Source: Rhodospirillales bacterium
Lineage (GTDB): Bacteria; Pseudomonadota; Alphaproteobacteria; ATCC43930; CGMCC-115725
Length of the DNA: 50,417 nucleotides
Assembly (NCBI GenBank): GCA_019689675.1
Contig: JADGGZ010000003.1
Coordinates: forward strand, 1-50,417
Reading direction: 5' to 3'
Translations under genes and position numbers: made by a program
Shown: in pieces, positions 37,261 to 45,139 of the stretch
Layout of the letters: every line of letters begins with the position of its first letter
How positions within the stretch are numbered: the stretch's first letter is position 1
Notes under the pieces: generated by a model
The model's input: only the letters and a program-made list of their open reading frames with translations
Told to the model about the DNA's origin: nothing
The model's database searches: none

Positions 37261-37571
37261 GGCGCCCCCCGCCGCGCTGCCGCGACCTCTTCCATCTTGC
37301 GGCCGAGCTCGTCGATCGTGATGACGCCGCGCTGGATGAGAGTCTGGCAGATGGCATGCATCCAGCGCTCGTAGTAGCCCATCGCGTCGTAGGCCTGCGG
37401 TCCCAGCGCCTCGATGTTGCGTCGCAGCTCGTCGACCTTGAGAAGCTGCCGCTGCGGCGAGGAGAGAAGCATCATCAAGGCATCCACGCGCTTCTCCCAG
37501 AGCGCGTAGTCGTGCTCGGTTCTTTTTACCGGCCCCGCCGGGAGGCCGCCCATGTCGTGATGGCTGCGCAT
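37257..37571 (-). CDS. Nitrile hydratase beta N-terminal domain as a separate subunit
   Basis: The 104-residue protein is the helical half of a nitrile hydratase beta subunit: HDMGGLPAGPVKR at the start, DELRRNIEALGP, then YYERWMHAICQTLIQRGVIT. It corresponds to the beta subunit of thiocyanate hydrolase; free-standing relatives also act as cobalt-insertion activators. It is the first gene of the three-gene operon and has no strong ribosome binding site. No separate activator gene is visible nearby. Confidence 0.85.
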   Translation of the reverse strand: MRSHHDMGGLPAGPVKRTEHDYALWEKRVDALMMLLSSPQRQLLKVDELRRNIEALGPQAYDAMGYYERWMHAICQTLIQRGVITIDELGRKMEEVAAARRGAP

Positions 37572-37637
37572 GGCGCGAGCGTAGCACGGGAACCATCCTC
37601 GGCGCCTCCCGGTTCAAGACCCGAAAGGAGGTGACCT

Positions 37638-38219
37638 ATGCCGCAGATTCCGCTCGAGATCGCGTTCCACAACTGCTCCCCCTCCGAAGCCGTCGAGGCG
37701 GCAATTCACGAGCGTGTGAGCAAGCTCGAGCGGATATACGATCGTCTGACGAGCTGCCGCGTTTCCGTCGAGGCGCTCCACCAACAGCATCGGAACGGCA
37801 ACGTTTACGAGGTTCATATCGACATGCTGGTCCCGGGCGGCCAGCTCGTGGTGAGCCGGGCGCCGCACAAGCCGAAAGAGCGCTATGCCAGCCCCGACGT
37901 CTACACGAGCATCCGCGACGCATTCGACGCCGCCGAGCGGCAGCTCATCGACTACAAGCAGCAGATCCGCGGCGAGGTGAAGACGAGCCCCGAGCAGAAT
38001 CTCTTCCATGGCCAGATCGCCGAGATCGACCCGAACGGCGAATTCGGTTTCATCCTGACTGGGGAGGGGACCCAGCTCTATTTCCACCGTAACGCGCTGC
38101 TGGAAGGCGAATGGGAGAAGCTCGCGCGCGGCACGGAGGTCCGCTACGTGCCGAAGGACGGCGATACCGGCCCCACCGCGGCCAAGGTGTGGCTCGTCTC
38201 CGAGCCGCCGTCCGAGTGA
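37638..38219 (+). CDS. HPF/RaiA ribosome-associated domain fused to a cold-shock domain
   Basis: The 193-residue protein joins a hibernation-factor domain (residues 1-105, with IPLEIAFHNCSPSE and YEVHIDMLVPGGQLVVSR) to a cold-shock OB domain (about 118-188). RNP-like motifs GEFGFIL and LYFHRNAL are intact. The first part would bind the 30S decoding centre, the second RNA. An almost perfect anti-Shine-Dalgarno match, AAAGGAGGTGA (37624-37634), precedes the ATG. A role in translation shut-down under stress is inferred. Confidence 0.9.
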   Translation: MPQIPLEIAFHNCSPSEAVEAAIHERVSKLERIYDRLTSCRVSVEALHQQHRNGNVYEVHIDMLVPGGQLVVSRAPHKPKERYASPDVYTSIRDAFDAAERQLIDYKQQIRGEVKTSPEQNLFHGQIAEIDPNGEFGFILTGEGTQLYFHRNALLEGEWEKLARGTEVRYVPKDGDTGPTAAKVWLVSEPPSE

Positions 38220-38294
38220 GCCGCCCGGTTCGCCGTCCATCGCGCCCCTGAATGGGCGTATAACCTTCGCGGGTTGGTCCTCCGGAGGTGACGG

Positions 38295-38897
38295 ATGATG
38301 GTCGCGAGGGCGCGGGTGCTGCGCCGTTTTTCGGTATGGTTCCTGATCGCGGGGCTCGTCTCCGGCTGCGGCGTCAACGAGGTTCCGCGGCTCGACGAGG
38401 AGGTGAAGGCGGCTTGGAGCCAAGTCCTCAATCAGTACCAGCGTCGCGCAGATCTCATCCCGAACCTGGTCGAGACCGTCAAGGGCTACGCCCAGCACGA
38501 GCAGGAGACGCTCACCGCCGTGACCGAGGCCCGGGCGCGCGCGACGCAGATGCAGATCCCGCCCGACATTCTCGAGAACCCCGAAGCGTTCCGCCGCTTT
38601 CAAGAGAACCAGGCGGCGCTGACCTCCGCCCTCGCTCGTCTCCTCGCCGTTTCCGAGCGCTATCCGGATCTCAAGGCGAACCAGAACTTCCTCTCGCTGC
38701 AGTCGCAGCTCGAAGGCACTGAGAACCGGATCGCGATCGCGCGGCGCGACTACATCACCGCGGTGCAGCGTTACAACACGGAGCTGCGAACCATCCCGGG
38801 GCGCTGGATCGCGGCGCTGCTTTACCCCGACGCAAAGGTAAGGGAGACCTTCACCATCGCCGAAACGGCCCAGGAGGCGCCGAGAGTGAAGTTCTGA
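38295..38897 (+). CDS. lemA: LemA family lipoprotein
   Basis: The 200-residue protein has a lipobox (GLVSGC, Cys25) after a signal helix, then the long helical LemA core. It has QVLNQYQRRADLIPNLVETV, the ATQ segment and the C-terminal YNTELRTIPGRW. LemA proteins are membrane-anchored helical bundles whose job is unknown, and they are regularly encoded with TPM-domain proteins, as here. The ribosome binding site GGAGGTGA is near perfect. It precedes the TPM gene by 3 bases. Confidence 0.93.
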   Translation: MMVARARVLRRFSVWFLIAGLVSGCGVNEVPRLDEEVKAAWSQVLNQYQRRADLIPNLVETVKGYAQHEQETLTAVTEARARATQMQIPPDILENPEAFRRFQENQAALTSALARLLAVSERYPDLKANQNFLSLQSQLEGTENRIAIARRDYITAVQRYNTELRTIPGRWIAALLYPDAKVRETFTIAETAQEAPRVKF

Positions 38898-38900
38898 CCC

Positions 38901-39644
38901 GTGCCGCGCGCCCTTTCTGCTTTCTACGCTCTCGCCGCACTTCTTCTCCTCGCGCTCGCGGCCGCCGCCGAGCCGCAATTCCCGGCGCTCACCGGCCGGG
39001 TCGTCGACGAGGCCGGTCTTCTTTCGCCGGCCGCCCGCGAAGGCCTTGCCGAGCGGCTCGCCGCCCACGAACAGGCGACGGGACAACAGGTGGTCGTCGT
39101 GACGCTCGCCTCCCTTCAAGGCTATCCGATCGAAGATTTCGGCTACCAGCTCGGCCGCCATTGGGGCATCGGCGAGAAGGACAAAGACACTGGCGCGCTT
39201 CTCATCGTCGCGCCGCGCGAACGGCAGGTGCGGATCGAAGTCGGCTACGGGCTCGAGGAGAGGCTCACCGACGCCGTGAGCCGCGCCATCATCGAGCAAG
39301 ACATCCTGCCCGCGTTCCGGCGTGGCGATTTCGAGGGGGGAATCGTCGCCGGCACCGCGGCGATGCTGAGCGTGCTGGGCGGCGAGGTGCGCCAGGGCGA
39401 AGCCGGACGCCGACCGGCGGCGCAGGACCCGCAGGACATGCTGACGGCTTTTCTCGTCCTGCTCGTCGTCTTCGTGGTCGTCTTCCGCGTGTTCGGCGGC
39501 CGCGGCGGGTACATGGTCGGCCCGCCTGTCGGTGGAATCTGGACGATGGGAGGCGGCCGTCGCTCGCGCGGCCGCGGCGGCTTCGGCGGCTTCTCGGGCG
39601 GCGGAGGCTCCTTCGGCGGCGGCGGCGCGACGGGCCGATGGTGA
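38901..39644 (+). CDS. TPM-domain membrane protein, YgcG type
   Basis: The 247-residue protein has a signal peptide, a TPM domain (about 28-150, with GRVVDEAGLLS, QQVVVVTLASLQGYPIEDF and RIEVGYGLEERLTDA), one transmembrane helix (about 182-197) and a Gly/Ser-rich tail ending in GFGGFSGGGGSFGGGGATGRW-like repeats. The domain faces the periplasm. Function of the family is unsettled (phosphatase activity and photosystem repair in plants). It starts at GTG 3 bases after lemA. Confidence 0.9.
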   Translation: MPRALSAFYALAALLLLALAAAAEPQFPALTGRVVDEAGLLSPAAREGLAERLAAHEQATGQQVVVVTLASLQGYPIEDFGYQLGRHWGIGEKDKDTGALLIVAPRERQVRIEVGYGLEERLTDAVSRAIIEQDILPAFRRGDFEGGIVAGTAAMLSVLGGEVRQGEAGRRPAAQDPQDMLTAFLVLLVVFVVVFRVFGGRGGYMVGPPVGGIWTMGGGRRSRGRGGFGGFSGGGGSFGGGGATGRW

Positions 39645-40291
39645 AGCGCCGTCTCTCCGGGGAGGACCGCGAGCGCATTCGCGACGCGGTCGTGCGCGCC
39701 GAGGCGCGCACAGGCGCGGAGCTCGTCGTGGCGGTCGCCGATTCCTGCGGCAGCTACGGCGTCTTCGGCATCCTCTGGGCGGCACTCGCCGCGCTTCTTG
39801 CCGGCGCAGTGACAGTGCTCGCCGCACCCGGGATCGGGGCGTCGCGCCTCATGCTGGTCGAAGGCGCCGTCTTCGCGTTCCTCGCCGCCGCGCTCGCATT
39901 CCCGCCGCTTCTGATGTGCGTCGTTCCGCCGAGCGTGCGCCGCGCCCATGCGAGGGCGACGGCCGAGCAGGAATTCGCGGCGCTGGTCGGCGGGCGCACC
40001 GAGGGGAATGTCGGCGTCCTCTTCTTCATCGCGCTCGCCGAGCGGCATGTCTTCATCCTGCCCGACCGCGGCATCGCCGCGGCAATCGACAGTGCGCGCT
40101 GGGAGGAAATCGTGACGCGGCTCACGGAAAAGGCGCATCACGGCGCACTGGCTGCGGCGATCATCACCGCAATCGACTCGGCGGCAGCGCTCCTCGAGCC
40201 GGTCTTTCCTCCCGAGATGCCGCCGGAAAACCCGCTTTCTGACGAGGTCTTCGAGGTCGGCCGGAAGTCGCCACCACCGCCGAACGTATGA
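39638..40291 (+). CDS. Second TPM-domain membrane protein
   Basis: The 217-residue protein starts inside the previous gene (7-base overlap). It begins with a TPM-like segment (RIRDAVVRAEARTGAELVVAVADS), has two membrane helices (about 44-92), then continues with GRTEGNVGVLFFIALAERHVFILPD and a helical end. lemA, TPM1 and TPM2 form one operon. No catalytic residues can be named. Confidence 0.82.
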   Translation: MVKRRLSGEDRERIRDAVVRAEARTGAELVVAVADSCGSYGVFGILWAALAALLAGAVTVLAAPGIGASRLMLVEGAVFAFLAAALAFPPLLMCVVPPSVRRAHARATAEQEFAALVGGRTEGNVGVLFFIALAERHVFILPDRGIAAAIDSARWEEIVTRLTEKAHHGALAAAIITAIDSAAALLEPVFPPEMPPENPLSDEVFEVGRKSPPPPNV

Positions 40292-40365
40292 CGGGTTAGG
40301 GTAGCGGGAGCGAGCCGGCTAAACTCGCGCGGCATCGCAAGGCATGACGGGAGGGAACAGGAACC

Positions 40366-41118
40366 ATGACGCTCGAGGGAAAGCTCGCCTGGGTCACCGG
40401 CGCCGGCAGCGGAATAGGACGTGCGGCCGCCGAGGCTCTCGCCGCCGGCGGGGCGCGCGTCGTTCTCTCCGGGCGGCGCGCGGCGCAGCTCGACGAGGCG
40501 GCTGCGGCGATCGGACGCGCCGGCGGCAAGGCCGAGGCGTGGCCGTTGGACGTCGCGGACCGACAGGCCGTCGAGCGCGTAGCCGCGTCGATCGGGCCGG
40601 TAGACATTCTCGTCAACAGCGCCGGCGTCAACACGCCGAAGCGGTTCTGGCGCGAGCTCCGCGGCGAGGAATGGGACCGTGTCGTGCGTACGAATCTCGA
40701 CGGCACAACGTACTGCATTCTCGCGGTTCTTCCCGGCATGCGCGCCAAAGGCTCGGGCGTCATCATCAACGTGTCGTCCTGGGCGGGGCGCTACGACACG
40801 CAGTTCACCGGTGCCGCCTACAACGCGTCGAAGTTCGGCGTCGGCGCGCTCACCGCCACCATCAACATGGAGGAAGGCGTCAACGGAATCCGCGCCTGCG
40901 TCGTCTGCCCCGGCGAGGTCGCAACGCCCATTCTCAAGACGCGGCCGGTGCCGCCTTCCGACGAGGAGATGGCGCGGATGGTGCAGCCCGAGGACATGGG
41001 CCGCATCATCCGCTTCATCGCCGAGACGCCGCCTCATGTCGTGCTCAACGAGATCGTCGTCAGTCCGACCTGGAACCGCATTTATCTCGGCGGCGCGGAT
41101 CTCAAGAGGGGCGAGTGA
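40366..41118 (+). CDS. Short-chain dehydrogenase/reductase
   Basis: The 250-residue SDR has TGAGSGIGRAA, NSAGV, the Ser in NVSSWAG, YNASKFGVG and the PG motif at CPGEVATPI. GGGAGGGAACAGG precedes the ATG. It stands alone after the lemA operon. The C-terminal end (VVLNEIVVSPTWNRIY) is typical of the clade with broad substrates, so I cannot say more. Confidence 0.9.
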   Translation: MTLEGKLAWVTGAGSGIGRAAAEALAAGGARVVLSGRRAAQLDEAAAAIGRAGGKAEAWPLDVADRQAVERVAASIGPVDILVNSAGVNTPKRFWRELRGEEWDRVVRTNLDGTTYCILAVLPGMRAKGSGVIINVSSWAGRYDTQFTGAAYNASKFGVGALTATINMEEGVNGIRACVVCPGEVATPILKTRPVPPSDEEMARMVQPEDMGRIIRFIAETPPHVVLNEIVVSPTWNRIYLGGADLKRGE

Positions 41119-41162
41119 TGCCGGCGGTGCAACCCTATTGCGAGGAATTTGCGTGAGGGTTT

Positions 41163-41187
41163 GGAACAGTCCTCGACTATCGACGTT
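41163..41187 (+). promoter_or_regulatory. EcfG-type general stress promoter
   Basis: GGAAC (41163-41167) and CGTT (41184-41187) are separated by exactly 16 bases. It lies about 95 bases upstream of the MucR-like/cold-shock fusion gene. Its -10 part sits inside the palindrome at 41179-41194. Confidence 0.6.
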
Positions 41188-41194
41188 CGTCGAT
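41179..41194. repeat. Palindrome ATCGACG-TT-CGTCGAT over the promoter
   Basis: The two 7-base arms are perfect and cover the CGTT -10 element of the EcfG-type promoter. That is the position expected of a repressor operator. The binding protein is unknown; autoregulation by the downstream MucR-like protein is one idea. Confidence 0.5.
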
Positions 41195-41281
41195 TAGCGC
41201 CGGGAGCATCCAACGACGTCATAACGATTGGCAAGACCGCTCTCGCCGCCGCTCACGAGAGTATCAGACCCGGTACGGTAA

Positions 41282-41974
41282 ATGCCTCAGAATGCTCCCT
41301 CGCCGGAGACTGTCCGTCTCATCGCCCGCATCCTTCGCGTCAGACCCACGCTTCAGAGCGAGGTTCCCGATCTCATAGGCTCGGTACATCGGGCGGTAGC
41401 CGGCTTGACCGCCGGGTTGGCGGTTGCCACGCGCATCGATGCGACGGACGAGAAGGTGACCGCCGCCGAAGCGCCAGTGCGCCGAGCACGCCGCTCGCGG
41501 ACGCGGACTGTGTTTGCGGCCGCCGCCGCACCGCAGCCGGTGGCCTCCGCGCCGCGCCTCATGCGGCGCGCCGAGGTGGCGGGGCCGGTGAGAGCCCCCG
41601 AAAGCAGTCCGCCGCGGACCCGTACCGGACTTCGCGGCATCGTCAAATGGTACGATCCGAAGGGCCGCGTCGGCGCGCTGCGCCTGCCCGGCCACGACGA
41701 TGTCGCCGTCGATGCCAACGCGCTCGAGCGCGCCGGCGTACCACGGCTTTTCAAAGGCCAGGAGATCGAGGCAAGCGTGGTGATCGAGCCCGACGGCGCG
41801 ACCCGGCTCCTCGCCGTCTCGCTGCCCGGCCGGCCCGAGACCGAGCCGCTCGGCGCGACCGGTCCGACGCGCCGGCAGCAGAAACCCGTCGTAATCGAGA
41901 TGAAGCGCGACGCGATGCGGCGCGTCGGCGCGCGGCTCGAAGCAGAGCATATCCTCGGCGGCGGTCGGCGATAG
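41282..41974 (+). CDS. MucR-like N-terminus fused to a degenerate cold-shock domain
   Basis: Residues 1-45 of this 230-residue protein (PSPETVRLIARILRVRP then LQSEVPDLIGSVHRAVAGL) resemble the N-terminal oligomerisation part of Ros/MucR regulators. The zinc finger that should follow is absent. A basic, Ala-rich linker leads to a cold-shock-like OB fold (about 118-175, GIVKWYDPKGRVGALRLPG). There the aromatic RNP residues are lost: KGRVGAL stands for the usual KGFGFI, and VAVD for VFVH. An EcfG-type promoter lies upstream. DNA or RNA binding in stress is inferred. Confidence 0.7.
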   Translation: MPQNAPSPETVRLIARILRVRPTLQSEVPDLIGSVHRAVAGLTAGLAVATRIDATDEKVTAAEAPVRRARRSRTRTVFAAAAAPQPVASAPRLMRRAEVAGPVRAPESSPPRTRTGLRGIVKWYDPKGRVGALRLPGHDDVAVDANALERAGVPRLFKGQEIEASVVIEPDGATRLLAVSLPGRPETEPLGATGPTRRQQKPVVIEMKRDAMRRVGARLEAEHILGGGRR

Positions 41975-42703
41975 TCAGTCACGCCAGGCGACGATGTCGA
42001 CGTGGCCGACGACGAGGCGCAAGCGCCCCGTGTCGGCTTGCCGGCATCGGCGCTCTTTCCACCCTTGGCCGCAGGGCGCGGCAGCGGCGAAGCTTTCGAT
42101 CATCGCGGCGAGCATGGGCTTGTCGCGTCCGTCGAGGACCCAGTCGCATTGTGCCGTGGCAAGGCGATAGCCGGCCTCGCGCAGAAGATTTTCCAGATAC
42201 TTCGGGGCCGCAGGACCGAGCGCCGGGCCGAACCCCTTGTCGCGACGTTGGTCGGCGGCAAAGGCAGCGAGGACTGCGCCGTCCTCAGCATCGCCGGGCG
42301 TGAAGCGGACCCGGCCGTCCACCGATAGGGCGGCAAGCAGGGGACGGCCGGCGAGCCATTTCACAAAGCGCTCGAGCCATGTCTTCGAGACGAGATCCAG
42401 AAAGGCGCTGCACGTCGCGCCATCGATCGCGTCAAGCGTCTCGAGGCCGGTCGAAAGGTCGACGAGCCGCGCATCCGGCACGCCGTCGATGAGCACGGAA
42501 TCATTGTCGACGAGGATCCAGCTCGTCGAAGACGGAAGGCGTGGCGCGAGCCAATCGCGATTGGCTCCCGCCCCGGCGGCGAGATCGAGTATGCGCGCAC
42601 GGGGCGGCAGCGCATCCGCGAAATGGCGCACGAGGGCGGCGCTCCTGGCGCGCGCATCGTAGGGCGCCCTGAGCTCCAGCCATTCGCGCGAGAAGCCGCT
42701 CAC
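41975..42703 (-). CDS. Class I SAM-dependent methyltransferase
   Basis: The 242-residue protein has the SAM motif ILDLAAGAGANRDWL (about 38-52), the acidic motif WILVDND and a later LDLVSKTWLERFV segment. It is the last gene of the five-gene minus-strand operon and overlaps the glycosyltransferase stop (GTGA start). The acceptor is unknown; from context it may methylate the pathway's pyrimidine/pterin or sugar product. Confidence 0.82.
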   Translation of the reverse strand: MSGFSREWLELRAPYDARARSAALVRHFADALPPRARILDLAAGAGANRDWLAPRLPSSTSWILVDNDSVLIDGVPDARLVDLSTGLETLDAIDGATCSAFLDLVSKTWLERFVKWLAGRPLLAALSVDGRVRFTPGDAEDGAVLAAFAADQRRDKGFGPALGPAAPKYLENLLREAGYRLATAQCDWVLDGRDKPMLAAMIESFAAAAPCGQGWKERRCRQADTGRLRLVVGHVDIVAWRD

Positions 42704-43737
42704 CTCGCGAGGCGGTCGAAAGCCGCCGCCCAGCCGGCGATCGCCTCCGGCCAGCTCGGAAGGGTTGCAGCATGGGAAGCGGCGCCCAGAGCGAGCTTCG
42801 CGCGAAGCGCCTCATCGACGATGATCTCGCGCAGGGCTTCGGCAAGCGCCGCGGCGTCGCCGGCGGGCACGAGCAGTCCCGCCTCGGCCGGAACAGTCTC
42901 CGGAATCGCTCCGGCACGCGTCGCCACGATCGGAAGGCCCCAGGCCATCGCCTCGGCAAACGCCATGCCGTATCCCTCGTGATAGGAGGGGAGAACGAAG
43001 ACGTCGGCCTCGCTGTAGACATCGCCGAGGCTGCCGGGCGGCCGCTCCCCGGCGAGTGCGACGCGATCCTGGATGCCGGATTGCGCGATTCGTCGCCGCA
43101 CCGACTCGGTTGTCGCCGGATCGCGGTCGAGACTTCCGATCAGCGTCAGGCGCCAATCGAGATCGAGCAGCCGCGCCAGTGCGTCGAGAAGCACGAGATG
43201 CCCTTTCCGCGGGGTGAGGGTCGCAACGCAGAGGAGCCGCAAGGGCCCTCGATGGCGGCGCTCCGGCACGCGTTCCGGACGGTCGACGCCTGGCGGCGCG
43301 ATCTCGACCTTCCGGACGCCGTAGGCGGTCACTTCCGCGGCGGTGCGCGGCGAGGGACAAATGACGCCGGCGAATGACGGCAGGAGCTTGCGCTCGAGCG
43401 CCGCATAACGCCGCGCCTCTTCCGCGCTGATTCCGGTTTCGAGCGCGAGCGGATGATGGATGAAAGCGACGAGACGGAGCCTTTCCGCCGCACGCGGCAG
43501 GAACGGCCCGAAAGCGGCGAGAGCAAGCCCGTCGGCGACCGCTCGGGCGCCGCGCGGGAGTCGCGCGAGAACGGCTCCGAGAGAATCGCAGGCCCGATCG
43601 TCGGCGTCGGGAAACCGCCCAGGCAGCTCGATGACCTCGACGTCTCGCCCCATCGCGCGGAGTCCCTCGACAACACGCCGGTCGAAGAGATAGCCGCCGG
43701 TAATCTGGTCGAGCGGCCCCGGAACGATGAAATGCAT
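42700..43737 (-). CDS. GT4-family glycosyltransferase
   Basis: The 345-residue protein has the two-domain GT-B layout. The N-terminal motif is PLDQITGGYLFDRRVVEGL and the second domain opens with LLCVATLTPRKGH. The retaining E-x7-E motif is in YHEGYGMAFAEAMAWGLPIV. It uses a nucleotide-sugar donor to glycosylate an unknown acceptor. The ATG at 43737 shares one base with the stop of the PTPS-like gene. Confidence 0.92.
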   Translation of the reverse strand: MHFIVPGPLDQITGGYLFDRRVVEGLRAMGRDVEVIELPGRFPDADDRACDSLGAVLARLPRGARAVADGLALAAFGPFLPRAAERLRLVAFIHHPLALETGISAEEARRYAALERKLLPSFAGVICPSPRTAAEVTAYGVRKVEIAPPGVDRPERVPERRHRGPLRLLCVATLTPRKGHLVLLDALARLLDLDWRLTLIGSLDRDPATTESVRRRIAQSGIQDRVALAGERPPGSLGDVYSEADVFVLPSYHEGYGMAFAEAMAWGLPIVATRAGAIPETVPAEAGLLVPAGDAAALAEALREIIVDEALRAKLALGAASHAATLPSWPEAIAGWAAAFDRLAR

Positions 43738-44141
43738 CACTCGAGCGGCCCTTCGAATGCCGCCCAGGCCTGCGGCGACTCGTGCAGGACGACACGGAGC
43801 CCCTCGAGCGCGCCTTTCGTGCCGGGGCCGAGGGCGCCTTCTCGCACTTTCGCCGCAAGGCGGCGCCAGATCTCCCCGGCGAGAAACTCCGTCGTGGTGT
43901 TCTGCCCCCGGAAGGCGGGTACCTCGTCCAGATTCCGGTAGTCGAAATCGGCAAGCACCGCCTCGAGCGCGGCGCCTGCGCGGCCGATGTCGCAGACGAG
44001 GCCGTCGCCGTCGAGCTGTGCGCGACGGAACTCGGTCTCGACCGTGTACGTCGCGCCGTGGAGCCGTTGCGCCGGCCCGAACACCTCGCCGACGAAGCTG
44101 TGCGCGATCATGAAATGACGGCGGACGGCGACGGAATACAT
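43737..44141 (-). CDS. 6-pyruvoyltetrahydropterin synthase/QueD family protein, divergent
   Basis: The 134-residue protein has the T-fold of PTPS/QueD, which acts on dihydroneopterin triphosphate-type substrates. His14 (MIAHSF) and His28 (LHGATY) are kept. The usual H-G-H is H-G-A, so one zinc ligand is lost, and no Cys stands at the catalytic position before the LHG motif (GPAQRLHG). The C-terminal His-Glu (LHESP) is kept. It is therefore unlikely to do the standard QueD reaction. It is coupled to the glycosyltransferase gene. Confidence 0.85.
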   Translation of the reverse strand: MYSVAVRRHFMIAHSFVGEVFGPAQRLHGATYTVETEFRRAQLDGDGLVCDIGRAGAALEAVLADFDYRNLDEVPAFRGQNTTTEFLAGEIWRRLAAKVREGALGPGTKGALEGLRVVLHESPQAWAAFEGPLE

Positions 44142-44170
44142 GCGAGCGCGGCTCCTCTATCGAAACGTTC

Positions 44171-45139
44171 CTATACGTAGCGCACGAGATGGCAGAGCGT
44201 GCCATCGGGCGCCTCCGCAAGACGTTGCATCGTCGCCGGCAGATCCTCGAAGCTGCCTTCGCTCGTGAGCAGGCGATCGAAGACGGGATCGCTGAGGAGA
44301 CGCAAAGCGAACGCGAGGCGGCGGGCCCGGGACCAGCGCGCGCGGCGGTCGGCCGGCACGTGCCCGACCTGAGACGCACGGAGAACGAGCCGCTGCGCGT
44401 GGAAGGCTTCGCCGAGCGGCGCGGCGACGGGGCGATCGCCGTACCAGGAGAGTTCGAGCACGGTCGCCTCGAACCCGGCGAGGCGAAGCGCGCTCGCGAG
44501 GCCTTCCGGAGTGCCGCTCGCGTGGATGACGAGATCGGCGCCGGGGGAGGCCGCCTCCGGAAGCGCGAAGCGGCAGCCGAGCGCGGCGGCGATGGCGGAA
44601 CGTCCCGGATCGACGTCGACGAGCTCGACCTCGGCTCCCGGGATCCGCGCCGCGAGGCCGGCGACGAGCGATCCCACCGTTCCGGCGCCGACCACGGCGA
44701 TGCGGTCGCCGGCCGTCGGACGCGCGTCCCAGAGGGCGTTGACCGCCGTTTCCATGTTGGCAGCGAGCGCCGCCCGCCCATCCGGCACGTCGTCCGGAAT
44801 GGAATGCAGCGCGTCGACCGGGACCACGTACCGGTCCTGATGGGGGTAGAGGGCGAAGACGCGCCGGCCGAGAAGGCCGGGCGGGCCGCTCTCGACGATG
44901 CCGACCGACGCGTAACCGTACTTGACGGGCGCCGGAAAGCGCCCCTCCTGGAAGGGCGCGCGCATGGCCTCGCGCTGGCTCGGCGGAACGCGGCCTTGGA
45001 AAACCAGCGCCTCGGTGCCGCGGCTGACGCCGCTCACGACGGCGCGGACCAGCGCTTCGCCATCCTCGGGCGGCCGCAGTATTTCCTCGCGCAGCTCGCC
45101 CTTTCCCGGGGCCGCGACCCAGAAGGCGCGCGCCCTCAC
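44171..45139 (-). CDS. Medium-chain dehydrogenase/reductase family protein
   Basis: The 322-residue protein has a GroES-like part ([14 protein letters not shown], then [18 protein letters not shown]) and a Rossmann domain with [18 protein letters not shown]. The four-Cys structural zinc lobe is absent. It would be an NAD(P)H-dependent oxidoreductase. I prefer the GTG at 45139, which overlaps the RibD-like stop, over a GTG at 45151. Its operon partners point to a sugar- or pterin-linked alcohol or ketone. Confidence 0.85.
   Translation of the reverse strand: MRARAFWVAAPGKGELREEILRPPEDGEALVRAVVSGVSRGTEALVFQGRVPPSQREAMRAPFQEGRFPAPVKYGYASVGIVESGPPGLLGRRVFALYPHQDRYVVPVDALHSIPDDVPDGRAALAANMETAVNALWDARPTAGDRIAVVGAGTVGSLVAGLAARIPGAEVELVDVDPGRSAIAAALGCRFALPEAASPGADLVIHASGTPEGLASALRLAGFEATVLELSWYGDRPVAAPLGEAFHAQRLVLRASQVGHVPADRRARWSRARRLAFALRLLSDPVFDRLLTSEGSFEDLPATMQRLAEAPDGTLCHLVRYV

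Noticed and set aside
37589-37614. GGAAC-N17-GGTT upstream of the HPF/cold-shock fusion, resembling an EcfG promoter.
   Set aside because: The -10 part is GGTT, not CGTT. It is worth a scan with a proper matrix but is not strong enough to list.
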